A stretch of DNA of 64,000 nucleotides from contig NZ_MASU01000005.1 in the NCBI RefSeq assembly GCF_003202235.1, forward strand, positions 372,001 to 436,000, written 5' to 3'. Position numbers and translations under genes: made by a program. Positions 15,961 through 26,759 of this stretch are shown here, one piece after another. The stretch is from Prauserella flavalba (GTDB lineage: Bacteria; Actinomycetota; Actinomycetes; Mycobacteriales; Pseudonocardiaceae). Each line of letters begins with the position of its first letter. The first letter of the stretch is position 1. The notes under the pieces are model-generated. The model was not told the origin of the DNA. It ran no database searches and was given only the letters and a program-made list of their open reading frames with translations.

Positions 15961-16728
15961 GTGTGCCGTCATCTGGCCTACCTGGGTGAGCCGTGCTCGC
16001 CCTCGGAGGCGGTGTTCACGGCGCCGCACTCGCTGCTCGTGCAGTCCTACGCGCCGAAGGACATGCGCCGGGGCGGCACGGTCAACGCCGACGGCTTCGG
16101 CCTCGGCTGGTTCGCGGGCGACGGCAGGCCCGCCCGGTACCGCCGTGCCAGTCCGTTGTGGACGGACGAGAACCTGCCGAGGCTCGCGGAGACGGTGCGC
16201 GCCGGCACGTTCGTCGCGGCGGTGCGCTCGGGCACCACCGGCATGCCCGTGACGGAGGCGGCGTGCGCGCCGTTCGCCGGCGAGCGGTGGTTGTTCAGCC
16301 ACAACGGCGTGGTGCGCGGCTGGCCGGCCTCGGTCGCGGGGCTCGCGGAGAAGCTGCCCGTCACCGAGCTGCTCCGGCTGGAGGCGCCCACCGACTCGGC
16401 GCTGCTGTGGGCGCTGCTGCGCGACCGGCTGCGCGGCGGTGCCGACCCGGTGGGCGTGGTCGCCGGGCTCGTCACCGACGTGGAGCGGGCGGCACCCGGC
16501 TCGCGGCTGAACCTGTTGCTGGCGGGCGAGGACGTGGTGATCGGCACGGCGTGGACCCACGCGCTCTCCGTCCGGACGACGGGGGCGGGCGTGCTGCTGG
16601 CGTCGGAGCCACCGGACGACGACCCGGGCTGGCGCCCGGTACCCGACCGCCACCTGGTGGTCGCGCGGCGGGGCACGCCGCACACGGTGGAAGTGCTTTC
16701 ACTCGACGAGGATCGGAGTCAGGCGTGA
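15961..16728 (+). CDS. egtC: Ergothioneine-pathway glutamine amidotransferase-fold hydrolase EgtC
   Basis: Class-II glutamine-amidotransferase-fold (Ntn) hydrolase that removes the gamma-glutamyl group from the EgtB product. The catalytic Cys2 follows the initiator Met directly (MCRHLAYLGEP), as the N-terminal nucleophile mechanism requires. NADGFGLGWF, FVAAVRSGTTGMPV and FSHNGVV are the conserved substrate-binding elements. 255 aa. GTG 15961 lies 2 bases after the egtB stop; its own stop overlaps the egtD start by GTGA. Confidence 0.93.
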   Translation: MCRHLAYLGEPCSPSEAVFTAPHSLLVQSYAPKDMRRGGTVNADGFGLGWFAGDGRPARYRRASPLWTDENLPRLAETVRAGTFVAAVRSGTTGMPVTEAACAPFAGERWLFSHNGVVRGWPASVAGLAEKLPVTELLRLEAPTDSALLWALLRDRLRGGADPVGVVAGLVTDVERAAPGSRLNLLLAGEDVVIGTAWTHALSVRTTGAGVLLASEPPDDDPGWRPVPDRHLVVARRGTPHTVEVLSLDEDRSQA

Positions 16729-17699
16729 GCGACGTGGATCTCGACGTGCACCGCAGCACCGAGGACGTCATCGAGGCGCTGCGCGAGGACGTGCGCGAGG
16801 GGCTGTCGGCGGCGCGGAAGTGGCTGCCCTCCAAGTGGTTCTACGACGCGCGGGGCAGCGAGCTGTTCGAGCGCATCACCGAGCTGCCCGAGTACTACCC
16901 GACCCGTTCCGAGCGCGAGGTCCTGCGCCGCGAGGCGCCCGAGATCGCGGCGGTCACGGGCGCGCGCACGCTCGTGGAGCTCGGGTCAGGGTCGAGCGAG
17001 AAGACCCGGCTGCTGCTCGACGCGCTCGGCGCGCACGGCACACTGGAGGAGTTCGTGCCGCTCGACGTGTCGGAGGCGGCGCTGGCCGAGGCCGCCGACG
17101 CGATCGCGCGCGACTACCCGGCGCTCACCGTGCGCGGAGTGGTCGGCGACTTCACCGAGCACCTCGGCCTGCTGCCCGGCGAGCGGCCCAGGATCGTGGC
17201 CTTCCTCGGCGGCACGATCGGCAACTTCCTGCCCACCGACCGCGCGAAGTTCCTGCGCTCGGTGCGCGACGTGCTGGCCGAGGGGGAGTGGCTGCTGCTC
17301 GGCACGGATCTCGTCAAGGACGCGGGCACGCTCGTGCGCGCCTACGACGACGCGCAGGGCGTGACCGCCGAGTTCAACCGCAACGTGCTGCGGGTGCTCA
17401 ACGAGCGGCTCGGTGCGGACTTCGACCCGGCGGCGTTCGAGCACGTGTCCCACTGGGACGCGGAGAACGAGTGGATCGAGATGCGCCTGCGCGCGCGTGC
17501 CGGCACCCGCGTGCACATTCCCGGCGCGGGCATGGAGGTGACGTTCGCGGCGGGGGAGTACGTGCGCACGGAGATCTCGGCGAAGTTCCGGCCCGAGGGC
17601 GTGCGCGCCGAGCTGGCCGACGCGGGGCTCGCCGTCGAGCGCTGGTGGACCGACGCGAAGGGACTGTTCGGCGTGTCGCTCTCGCGCGCGGTCGCCTGA
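16725..17699 (+). CDS. egtD: Histidine N-alpha-methyltransferase EgtD
   Basis: SAM-dependent enzyme that trimethylates histidine to hercynine, the first step of ergothioneine synthesis. Motifs: PSKWFYDARGSELFERITELPEYYPTR-type N-terminus (Tyr residues for histidine binding), the SAM motif LVELGSGSSEKTRLLLDAL (about residue 88), FLGGTIGNF, and the C-terminal VRTEISAKF. 324 aa, normal for EgtD. I used GTG 16725 because of the GTGA overlap with egtC and the usual MSDVDLDVH-like opening. No egtE (C-S lyase) follows; the next gene is unrelated. Confidence 0.94.
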   Translation: MSDVDLDVHRSTEDVIEALREDVREGLSAARKWLPSKWFYDARGSELFERITELPEYYPTRSEREVLRREAPEIAAVTGARTLVELGSGSSEKTRLLLDALGAHGTLEEFVPLDVSEAALAEAADAIARDYPALTVRGVVGDFTEHLGLLPGERPRIVAFLGGTIGNFLPTDRAKFLRSVRDVLAEGEWLLLGTDLVKDAGTLVRAYDDAQGVTAEFNRNVLRVLNERLGADFDPAAFEHVSHWDAENEWIEMRLRARAGTRVHIPGAGMEVTFAAGEYVRTEISAKFRPEGVRAELADAGLAVERWWTDAKGLFGVSLSRAVA

Positions 17700-17724
17700 G
17701 CGCCCCTCATGATCGAATAGGAGC

Positions 17725-18219
17725 ATGCGCAACCCACTGCCGGTGCTCGCCCGTGCCCTGGGCAGGCGCCCGTGGCTGATGAAGCTCGCCTCCGCGATCG
17801 TCTGGGCGGATCATCGGCTGTACCAGGTGTCGCGGGGGCGGGTCAGCCTCGTCGGGATCGCGGGCCTGCCGTCGCTGCGGCTCACGACCCTCGGCCGGAG
17901 GTCGGGCCTGCCCCGCGACACCAACCTGCTCTACTTCCCGCGCGGCTCCGACTACGTGGTGACCGGGTCCAACTGGGGCAGGGAGCGCGATCCGGCGTGG
18001 ACGTTCAACCTCCGCGCCCACCCGGAGGCGACGGTGCTCGTACGCGGCCGGGAGGTCGCCGTCAAGGCCAGGGAACTGAAGGGCCCCGAGCGCGACGCGA
18101 TGTGGCGCGCACTGCTCGCCTTCTGGCCCGGCTACGAGATGGAGCGCGCCGAAGCGGGCCGGGAGCTGCCGATCTTCGTCCTCTCGCCGGGTGACCCACC
18201 AACGGGCGAACAACCCTGA
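17725..18219 (+). CDS. Nitroreductase-family deazaflavin-dependent (Ddn-like) protein
   Basis: Member of the split-barrel family related to mycobacterial Ddn, whose members use coenzyme F420 or flavins to reduce quinones and nitro compounds. The segment LTTLGRRSGLPRDTNLLYFPRGSDYVVTGSNWGRERDPAWTFNLRAHPEATV is diagnostic of the family, with GRRSG and NWG contacting the phosphate and deazaflavin. 164 aa. ATG 17725, with AGGAG just ahead. It lies 25 bases after egtD on the same strand and may be co-transcribed, but it is not an EgtE replacement by fold. F420 rather than FMN use is inferred from the family. Confidence 0.85.
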   Translation: MRNPLPVLARALGRRPWLMKLASAIVWADHRLYQVSRGRVSLVGIAGLPSLRLTTLGRRSGLPRDTNLLYFPRGSDYVVTGSNWGRERDPAWTFNLRAHPEATVLVRGREVAVKARELKGPERDAMWRALLAFWPGYEMERAEAGRELPIFVLSPGDPPTGEQP

Positions 18220-18304
18220 ACCAGCCCTTCGGGTAGCACCCCGGCGCCGCGCGCTGTGCCATTCTTCGCCGTGGTCACCGGCGAGGGCGAGCGAAGGGGA
18301 ACGG

Positions 18305-19882
18305 GTGCGTAAGGCAAGTCGAGCCGCGGCTGGAGTCGGCACACTGCTCGTGGGGATGACGCTCGCGGTCGTCCCGGCGACGGCGTCCGCGCAGGGACCG
18401 CCGAAGGTCGCCTGGGAACCGTGCGAGCAGGCGCGGGTGGAGCAGGCGCAGGGAACGTACAGCTGTGCGACCTACCGCGTGCCGATCGACCACGACAACG
18501 CCGCGCTCGGCACGATGGATCTCGCGCTCATGCGCCGGGAGGCGAACAAACCGGACCAGAAGCTCGGGTCGCTGTTCCTCAACCCCGGCGGTCCCGGCGC
18601 CTCCGGCCTCACGATGCCGATGTCGGCCGACCAGTTCTTCGAACCCGCCGTGCTCGACCGGTTCGACATCATCGGCTTCGACCCGCGCGGCGTCGGCGAC
18701 TCCAGCCCGCTGCGCTGTTTCACCACCTCCGAGGACGCCGACGACGTCCAGGCCAGGCTCGTCTCCGTGCCCTCCACCCGGCGGCAGATCTCCGACGCGC
18801 TGAGCACCTACCGCGACTACGGCGAGTTCTGCCAGCGCAACGCGGGCTCGCTGCTGCAGCACATGTCCACAGAGGACGTGGCGAGGGACCTCGACCTGCT
18901 GCGCGGTGCGGTCGGTGACGAGAAGCTGAACTACGTCGGGTTCTCCTACGGCACACTGCTCGGCGCCACCTACGCGAACCTGTTCCCCGAGAAGGTCCGC
19001 ACGATGGTGCTCGACGGCAACGTCGATCCGGCGCTGCGCACCACGGACGGGCTGCGCTACGACCGGCAGCGCGCCGAGGGCTTCGAGCACGCGCTGGAGG
19101 CGTTCCTGACCGAATGCGCCAAGGCGCGGCCGCAGTGTGCCTTCGGCGACGGCAACCCGAGGCAGAAGTTCGACGAGTTGCTGCGCAGCATCCGGCAGCA
19201 GCCGGTGAACCTGCCGGACGGCTCGTCGGTGGACCTCAACGCGTTCATCAGCGGCATCGGCGGCACGCTGTACTCGCCGAGCTCGTTCTCGGGGCTGGCC
19301 GAGGACCTCCAGCAGCTCTACGGCGTCGTCAAGCCGCCGCCGAACACGACGCCGAAGGTGGTGAACGCGCGCGATCTCGGGACGCTGCTCAACCCGAAGC
19401 AGAAGCCGCACCACGACGTCCGGCCGGAGAGCGAGTACAGCTCCGACGACTCGTACTTCGCCGTCAACTGCGCCGACAAGCCGTTCGGCTACCCGTCAGG
19501 GCAGCTGCCGGAGATCGCGGCCCGCTGGGAGAAGTCCTCGCCCGCGTTCGGGCGGTACCAGGCGTTCGCGGACCCGGCCGCGTGCCCGCTGTGGAAGGGC
19601 GGCAAGGAGACCTACCGGGGTCCGTGGAACGCGGCCACCGAGAATCCGGTGCTCGTGGTCGGCAACTACTACGACCCCGCGACGCGGTACGAGTTCTCCC
19701 AGCGCATGGCCGACGAGCTCGGCTACTCGCGGCTGCTGTCGGTCAACGCCTTCGGCCACTGCATCCTCGGCGATTCCGGGGGCGTCGACCGTGCCGTGTC
19801 GGACTACCTGGTGAACCTCACGGTGCCGCCACGCGGCAAGGTCTACCAGCCGGACACGCGACCTTTCGACGCCCCGCAGTAG
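18305..19882 (+). CDS. Secreted alpha/beta-hydrolase with TAP-like C-terminus
   Basis: Exported serine hydrolase of the tripeptidyl-aminopeptidase-like family. A signal peptide is evident (KASRAAAGVGTLLVGMTLAV ... ATASAQ, cleavage near residue 30). The catalytic domain has FLNPGGPGASG (oxyanion region), GFDPRGVGDS and the nucleophile elbow GFSYGT with Ser214. The TAP C-terminal segment includes NPVLVVGNYYDPATRYEF (Asp) and NAFGHCIL (His). 525 aa. GTG 18305 follows GAAGGGGAACG; a longer frame from 18191 lacks a signal and overlaps the preceding gene. Substrates are probably peptides or esters outside the cell. Confidence 0.88.
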   Translation: MRKASRAAAGVGTLLVGMTLAVVPATASAQGPPKVAWEPCEQARVEQAQGTYSCATYRVPIDHDNAALGTMDLALMRREANKPDQKLGSLFLNPGGPGASGLTMPMSADQFFEPAVLDRFDIIGFDPRGVGDSSPLRCFTTSEDADDVQARLVSVPSTRRQISDALSTYRDYGEFCQRNAGSLLQHMSTEDVARDLDLLRGAVGDEKLNYVGFSYGTLLGATYANLFPEKVRTMVLDGNVDPALRTTDGLRYDRQRAEGFEHALEAFLTECAKARPQCAFGDGNPRQKFDELLRSIRQQPVNLPDGSSVDLNAFISGIGGTLYSPSSFSGLAEDLQQLYGVVKPPPNTTPKVVNARDLGTLLNPKQKPHHDVRPESEYSSDDSYFAVNCADKPFGYPSGQLPEIAARWEKSSPAFGRYQAFADPAACPLWKGGKETYRGPWNAATENPVLVVGNYYDPATRYEFSQRMADELGYSRLLSVNAFGHCILGDSGGVDRAVSDYLVNLTVPPRGKVYQPDTRPFDAPQ

Positions 19883-19894
19883 TGCGGGGTACGG

Positions 19895-19927
19895 GGCCCG
19901 TGCGGTGAGGGACGCACCGCACGGGCC
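19895..19927. terminator. Bidirectional terminator hairpin between convergent genes
   Basis: Perfect 12-bp stem (GGCCCGTGCGGT at 19895-19906, ACCGCACGGGCC at 19916-19927) with a 9-base loop, placed between the stops of the secreted hydrolase and the mmpL gene. U-tracts are absent, which is common in high-GC actinobacteria. Confidence 0.75.
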
Positions 19928-19939
19928 TCCTCGTGTGCG

Positions 19940-22165
19940 CTACCTCCCGGCGGCGGCCACGGGCTCGCGCCGCCCCTGCGGTGCGTCCGGTTCCGCCTCG
20001 GAGATCCCGAAGCGCTCGTGCACGCGGCGCAGCACCGGCGGCGCCCACCAGTTCGCGCCGCCGGCCAGCCGCATGAACGCGGGCAGCAGGACGCCCCGGA
20101 TCAGCAGCGCGTCCACCAGCACCGCCACGGCCATGCCGACGCCGATCATCTTCAGGTAGACGACACCGCCCGTGGCGTACACCGCGAACGACGCCGCCAG
20201 GATCACGGCCGCCGTGGTGATGAGCGGCGCGCTGCGCTGCAGGCCGAGCGGCACCGCGGCGCGGCTGTCCCCGGTGCGCAGGTACTCCTCGCGGATGCGG
20301 GAGACGATGAACACCTCGTAGTCCATCGACAGCCCGTAGACGATGCAGAACATCAGGATCGGGATGCTGGACTCGAGGGTGCCGGTCGCGGTGAAGCCGA
20401 GCGCCCCGGAGAGGTTGCCGTCCTGGAAGACCCACACCAGGACGCCGAACATCACGCCCATGCTGAGCAGGTTCAGCACGGTCGCCTTCAGCGGCAGCAG
20501 CACGCTGCCGGTCATCAGGAACAGGATCACGAACGTCAGCACGAGGATCGTCGCGAGCACCAGCGGCATCCGCTCGGTCATGTCGGTGCGCCAGTCGACC
20601 ATCTCCGCGGGCGTGCCGCCGATCAGCACGTCGAACGGCGCCGCGACCGCGCGCACGCTCGCGACGAGGTCCACCGGGTCGCCTTCGAGGGCCTGCTGGG
20701 ACGGGATGGCGACGAGGAACGTCCCGCCGTCCGCGGTGAACCGGCCCGGGTCGGCGGCGGCCGCGATCCGGTCGCCGTCCACGAAGGACCCCTCGGCGCT
20801 GTCGACCTGCGTGATCCCGTCCACTTCGGACAGTGCGGCGGCGTAGCCGGAGACCTCGCCGCCGCCGGGGGCGACGAGGTAGAGCGCGTCGGATTCCTCC
20901 TGCGCGAACCCGGCCCTGATCTCGTCGGCGGTGGCCCGGCTGGCGGAGTCGGAGGGCAGGATCCGCGCGTCGGGCATCCCGAAGCGCAGCCCGGTGACGG
21001 GGGCCGAGAGCACGAGCACGAGCACGAGCATCAGGCCGCCGGTGAGCGCGGGACGCCGCATCACGGCGTTCGCGAGGCGGTACCAGCCCCCGCGTTCGGT
21101 GTGCCTCGGTTCGCGGCCCGGCCGGTACGCGGCGCGCGTGCCGAGCGTGGCGAGCGCCGCGGGCAGCAGCACCAGCGCTCCCCCGACCGCGGTGAGCACC
21201 ACGAACGCGCCGCCGTAGCCGAACGACTGCAGGAAGGGCAGCGGGAACAGCATCAGCGACAGCAGCGAGATCGCCACGGTCAGTCCGCTGAAGAGCACCG
21301 TGCGGCCCGCCGTCCGCACGGCGACGGTGACGGCGTCGCCGACGTCGTGGCCGCGCGCGAGCTCCTCCCGGAAGCGCGCGATGAGGAACATGCAGTAGTC
21401 CACGCCCAGCGCGAGCCCCATGACGAGCGCGATGTTGGCGGCGAACGTGGAGACCGTGGTGACGGAGGCGACGCCGCGCAGCGCGGCGAGCGTGCCGACG
21501 ATCGAGAAGACGCCGATGCCGAGCGTCACGAGCGCGAGGGTCACGCGCCGGTAGAACAGCATCAGCAGTACGAACACCAGCGGGATCACGATGATCTCGG
21601 CGCGCAGGAAGTCCTGCCGGGACTCGGCGCCGATCTCGCGGAAGACCTCGTCCTGGCCGCCTGCCCTGACGTCGATCACGGTGCCGTCGCGGGCGTAGCG
21701 CTCGGCGAGCTCGCCGACGCGTTCGCGGGCCTCGTTGACGTCGCCGGGGACGCGGACCAGCACCAGCGCCTGCGTGCCGTCCTCGCTGCGCAGTGCCGGG
21801 CTGCCGCCGCGCGACCAGTAGGACCCGGCCTCGGCGACGCCGGGCTCGGCGGCGATCGCGCGGGTGAGCTCCTCGCCCGCGGCGCGCACGCCCGCGTCGT
21901 CGACGGTGCCCTCGTTCGCGGTGACGAGGAACGTCAGGTTGGGGTAGCCGGTGCCGAACTGCTCGGTGAGTGCGGCGCGTGCCCGGTCGGACTCGGAGCC
22001 CGGCGCGTCGATCCGGGACAGTGACAGTGCGTTCAGCGCACCGGCGCCGACAACGCCGAACAGCACGGTGACGAGGACGCCGATGGTGAGCACCCATCGT
22101 CGGCGGCGCACGGTGAACCGGCCGAGCCGCTCGAGGGCGGACGGGCGGGGGGACGGTCTGGACAC
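19940..22165 (-). CDS. MMPL-family RND transporter
   Basis: Large inner-membrane transporter of the MMPL/RND type, 741 aa, with two repeats of one N-terminal helix, a periplasmic loop and a five-helix bundle. Helix regions seen include WVLTIGVLVTVLFGVVGAGA (first), EIIVIPLVFVLLMLFYRRV, the proton-relay helix region FAANIALVMGLALGVDYCMFLIARFREE (Asp-Tyr) and its second-half counterpart IPILMFCIVYGLSMDYEVFIVSRIREEY. Substrates in relatives are lipids or hydrophobic drugs. GTG 22165 follows AAGGAGA. It is divergent from a tetR across 113 bases holding twin operators, so it is probably an inducible exporter. Confidence 0.92.
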   Translation of the reverse strand: MSRPSPRPSALERLGRFTVRRRRWVLTIGVLVTVLFGVVGAGALNALSLSRIDAPGSESDRARAALTEQFGTGYPNLTFLVTANEGTVDDAGVRAAGEELTRAIAAEPGVAEAGSYWSRGGSPALRSEDGTQALVLVRVPGDVNEARERVGELAERYARDGTVIDVRAGGQDEVFREIGAESRQDFLRAEIIVIPLVFVLLMLFYRRVTLALVTLGIGVFSIVGTLAALRGVASVTTVSTFAANIALVMGLALGVDYCMFLIARFREELARGHDVGDAVTVAVRTAGRTVLFSGLTVAISLLSLMLFPLPFLQSFGYGGAFVVLTAVGGALVLLPAALATLGTRAAYRPGREPRHTERGGWYRLANAVMRRPALTGGLMLVLVLVLSAPVTGLRFGMPDARILPSDSASRATADEIRAGFAQEESDALYLVAPGGGEVSGYAAALSEVDGITQVDSAEGSFVDGDRIAAAADPGRFTADGGTFLVAIPSQQALEGDPVDLVASVRAVAAPFDVLIGGTPAEMVDWRTDMTERMPLVLATILVLTFVILFLMTGSVLLPLKATVLNLLSMGVMFGVLVWVFQDGNLSGALGFTATGTLESSIPILMFCIVYGLSMDYEVFIVSRIREEYLRTGDSRAAVPLGLQRSAPLITTAAVILAASFAVYATGGVVYLKMIGVGMAVAVLVDALLIRGVLLPAFMRLAGGANWWAPPVLRRVHERFGISEAEPDAPQGRREPVAAAGR

Positions 22166-22204
22166 GGGTTGGTCTCCTTGGGGAGGCGCTAAGCTGGAGA
22201 AAAC

Positions 22205-22246
22205 ACGAGTGATCGCTCGCTTTCGAAATTACGAGTGATCGCTCGC
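22205..22246. promoter_or_regulatory. Two tandem TetR operators between mmpL and tetR
   Basis: ACGAGTGATCGCTCGC occurs twice, at 22205-22220 and 22231-22246, 26 bases apart. Each copy is a near-perfect palindrome (GAG-y-GATC-r-CTC). They fill the divergent promoter region, where a repressor dimer on each would block both mmpL and tetR. The identity of the copies over 16 bases in non-coding sequence is strong evidence of a functional site. Confidence 0.82.
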
Positions 22247-22278
22247 ATTTGTCAACCAGTGCGGGAGGCGATGCCGGG

Positions 22279-22893
22279 GTGGCGGGTCAGCAACCGGAGC
22301 GCAAGCGGCAGGAACGCGGCCGGCGCAGGATGGAACAGCTCGCGGACGCGGCGGCGGAGGTGTTCGCCGAGACCGGGTACGCCAAGGCGACGACCAACGC
22401 CATCGCGGCGAGGGCGGGCGTCTCGCCCGGCACGCTCTACCAGTTCTTCACCAACAAGGAGGCGATCGCCGAGGCGCTGGCGCAGCGGTACCGCACGGCG
22501 CTGCAGGCCGCGCACGACAAGGCGTTCGACCCCGGGTTCGCGACGCTGCCACTGGCGGAGCTGATCGACCGGATGATCGGGCCGATGATCGAGGTGAACG
22601 TCGCCAACCCGGGCTTCAAGGCGCTGTTCAACGCCGCCGACATGCCCGAGCGCCTCGCGGCGCCGACCCGGCAGCTGCACCAGGCGGTGGTGGGCAGGAT
22701 CGCGGAGGTGCTCGCCGCGCGAGCGCCCGGGCTTCCCGGGGAGAGCGTGCGGACCACGGCGGTGGTCGCGACGCAGATCTTCGGCGCACTGCTCAACACG
22801 GTCGTCGCCGCGCCGGAGCGGGAGCGGGAGGTCTGGATCGCCGAGCTGAAACGCGCCCTGCGCGGCTACCTGGAACCGATCATCGGCGCGTGA
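22279..22893 (+). CDS. TetR-family regulator of the adjacent mmpL
   Basis: Repressor with a canonical N-terminal helix-turn-helix (LADAAAEVFAETGYAKATTNAIA, then GVSPGTLYQFFTNKEAIAEAL, residues about 22-70) and a C-terminal domain of the tetracyclin_repressor_C type. 204 aa from GTG 22279, which has GGGAGG 10 bases ahead; an in-frame TTG at 22249 would lie within the operator region and is less likely. Divergent from the MMPL exporter, with two identical palindromes between them, so it very probably represses both. Inducer unknown. Confidence 0.88.
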   Translation: MAGQQPERKRQERGRRRMEQLADAAAEVFAETGYAKATTNAIAARAGVSPGTLYQFFTNKEAIAEALAQRYRTALQAAHDKAFDPGFATLPLAELIDRMIGPMIEVNVANPGFKALFNAADMPERLAAPTRQLHQAVVGRIAEVLAARAPGLPGESVRTTAVVATQIFGALLNTVVAAPEREREVWIAELKRALRGYLEPIIGA

Positions 22894-22906
22894 GCGACCC
22901 TGGAAT

Positions 22907-22974
22907 CCTCCGCCTTGCGAGGTCGCCGTCTGGATCGCCGCTCGCGGCGGGCGGGGTCGTTCAGCACGCTCCTA
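22907..22974 (-). repeat. Intergenic repeat, copy A, starting at the permease stop codon
   Basis: On the minus strand the sequence from the TAG stop of the TauE-type gene (22974 downward) reads TAGGAGCGTGCTGAACGACC and continues for 39 bases that match copy B (45943-45981) at 35 positions. The far end (22907-22921) holds the 15-mer CCTCCGCCTTGCGAG also found in the element at 5388-5595, and CCGCTCGC follows at nearly the same spacing in both. It occupies the gap between convergent tetR and permease genes. Confidence 0.65.
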
Positions 22975-23682
22975 GCCGACGGCGGCGCGGACGAGCAGGG
23001 CCAGTGCGCTGGCCCCGGAGATCGTGAGCACCGCGACGCGCATGCGGCCGCCGTCGAGGAAGCGGCGCGCCGGGCCGGAGAGCAGGAACCCCGCCAGCAG
23101 GAACGGCAGCAGCCACGCCGCGAACACGAAGTGCGTGAGGTGCACCTGGCCGCCGACGCCGAGCCCGGCCAGGGAGAGCAGGGTGCCGAGCCCGAAGGTC
23201 GCGGCGAGCGTCGCGCGGATCGTCGGCCCCGGAGAGTGCTGGTACAGCAGGGCGATCGGGGGACCGCCGATCGAGGCCGCGGTGCTGAACGCGCCGCTCG
23301 CGACCCCGGCGACCAGCAGCGGACCCCGGGTCGGCCGGGGCCGCCACGACAGCACCGACAGCACCACGCACGCGAGCACGGCCGCGCCCACGACCACCGA
23401 GAACGGGCGTTCGGCGAGCGTCGCCACCGCGAGCACGCCGAGCGCCGTGCCGGGGACCCTGCCGAGCATCGCCCAGCCCACGCCGCTCCAGTCGGTGTCG
23501 CCGTACTCCCGGACCAGCGCCAGCAGTCCGTGCGCGCTGGCGATCAGCAGCAGCGGCACCGGCAGGAACCTCGGGTCGATCAGTGCGACCAGCGGAACCG
23601 CGACGAGGTTCATGCCGTAACCGGCCGCGCCCTGCACCACAGCGCCGACGAGCACCACCAGGCCCACGAGCAGATCGGGCAC
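22972..23682 (-). CDS. TauE/SafE-family membrane permease
   Basis: Polytopic membrane protein of the TauE/SafE (DUF81) family, thought to export sulfite or sulfur-containing organic anions. About eight hydrophobic helices are visible; the two-half repeat starts with LLVGLVVLVGAVVQGAAGYGMNLVAVPLV and the second half with LVAGVASGAFSTAASIGGPPIALLY, both with the family's Gly-rich turn. 236 aa from GTG 23682, which follows GGAGGCGACAAC; longer frames run into the upstream terminator. The stop codon TAG is the first triplet of the intergenic repeat. It lies downstream of acn but is separated from it by a strong terminator. Confidence 0.85.
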   Translation of the reverse strand: MPDLLVGLVVLVGAVVQGAAGYGMNLVAVPLVALIDPRFLPVPLLLIASAHGLLALVREYGDTDWSGVGWAMLGRVPGTALGVLAVATLAERPFSVVVGAAVLACVVLSVLSWRPRPTRGPLLVAGVASGAFSTAASIGGPPIALLYQHSPGPTIRATLAATFGLGTLLSLAGLGVGGQVHLTHFVFAAWLLPFLLAGFLLSGPARRFLDGGRMRVAVLTISGASALALLVRAAVG

Positions 23683-23703
23683 GTTGTCGCCTCCGTATTC
23701 AGT

Positions 23704-23741
23704 GAGACGGCCCGGCTCCCCGAGGGGAACCGGGCCGTCTC
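23704..23741. terminator. Terminator after aconitase gene
   Basis: Long hairpin: GAGACGGCCCGG (23704-23715) pairs with CCGGGCCGTCTC (23730-23741), and the stem continues inward through TCCCC/GGGGA. It lies just past the acn stop on the minus strand and before the permease start. Confidence 0.85.
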
Positions 23742-23757
23742 CCGACGCTGGCACCGC

Positions 23758-26664
<2,907 letters not shown>

Positions 26665-26668
26665 CTAA

Positions 26669-26697
26669 ACAGTACGCGTGTCCTTTTTTCTGTTCAA
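26669..26697 (-). promoter_or_regulatory. acn promoter with AcnR-like box on the -10 element
   Basis: On the minus strand TTGAAC (26697-26692) and TACTGT (26674-26669) are separated by exactly 17 bases, a good vegetative promoter about 100 bases ahead of the acn start. The plus-strand sequence 26670-26685 (CAGTACGCGTGTCCTT) resembles the AcnR site, and its CAGTAC half lies over the -10 hexamer, where bound repressor would block polymerase. Both the promoter and the box are read by eye. Confidence 0.65.
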
Positions 26698-26709
26698 GGG
26701 GAGGTGGCG

Positions 26710-26744
26710 AAGGGCCCGGCACCACGACGTGGTACCGGGCCCTT
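26710..26744. terminator. Terminator hairpin upstream of acn, downstream of the membrane-protein operon
   Basis: AAGGGCCCGGCACCAC (26710-26725-region) pairs with GTGGTACCGGGCCCTT (26729-26744), giving a stem of about 15 bp with one mismatch. It follows the stop of the gene ending at 26760 on the minus strand. Confidence 0.82.
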
Positions 26745-26759
26745 TCCCGCGCGCGAAGG

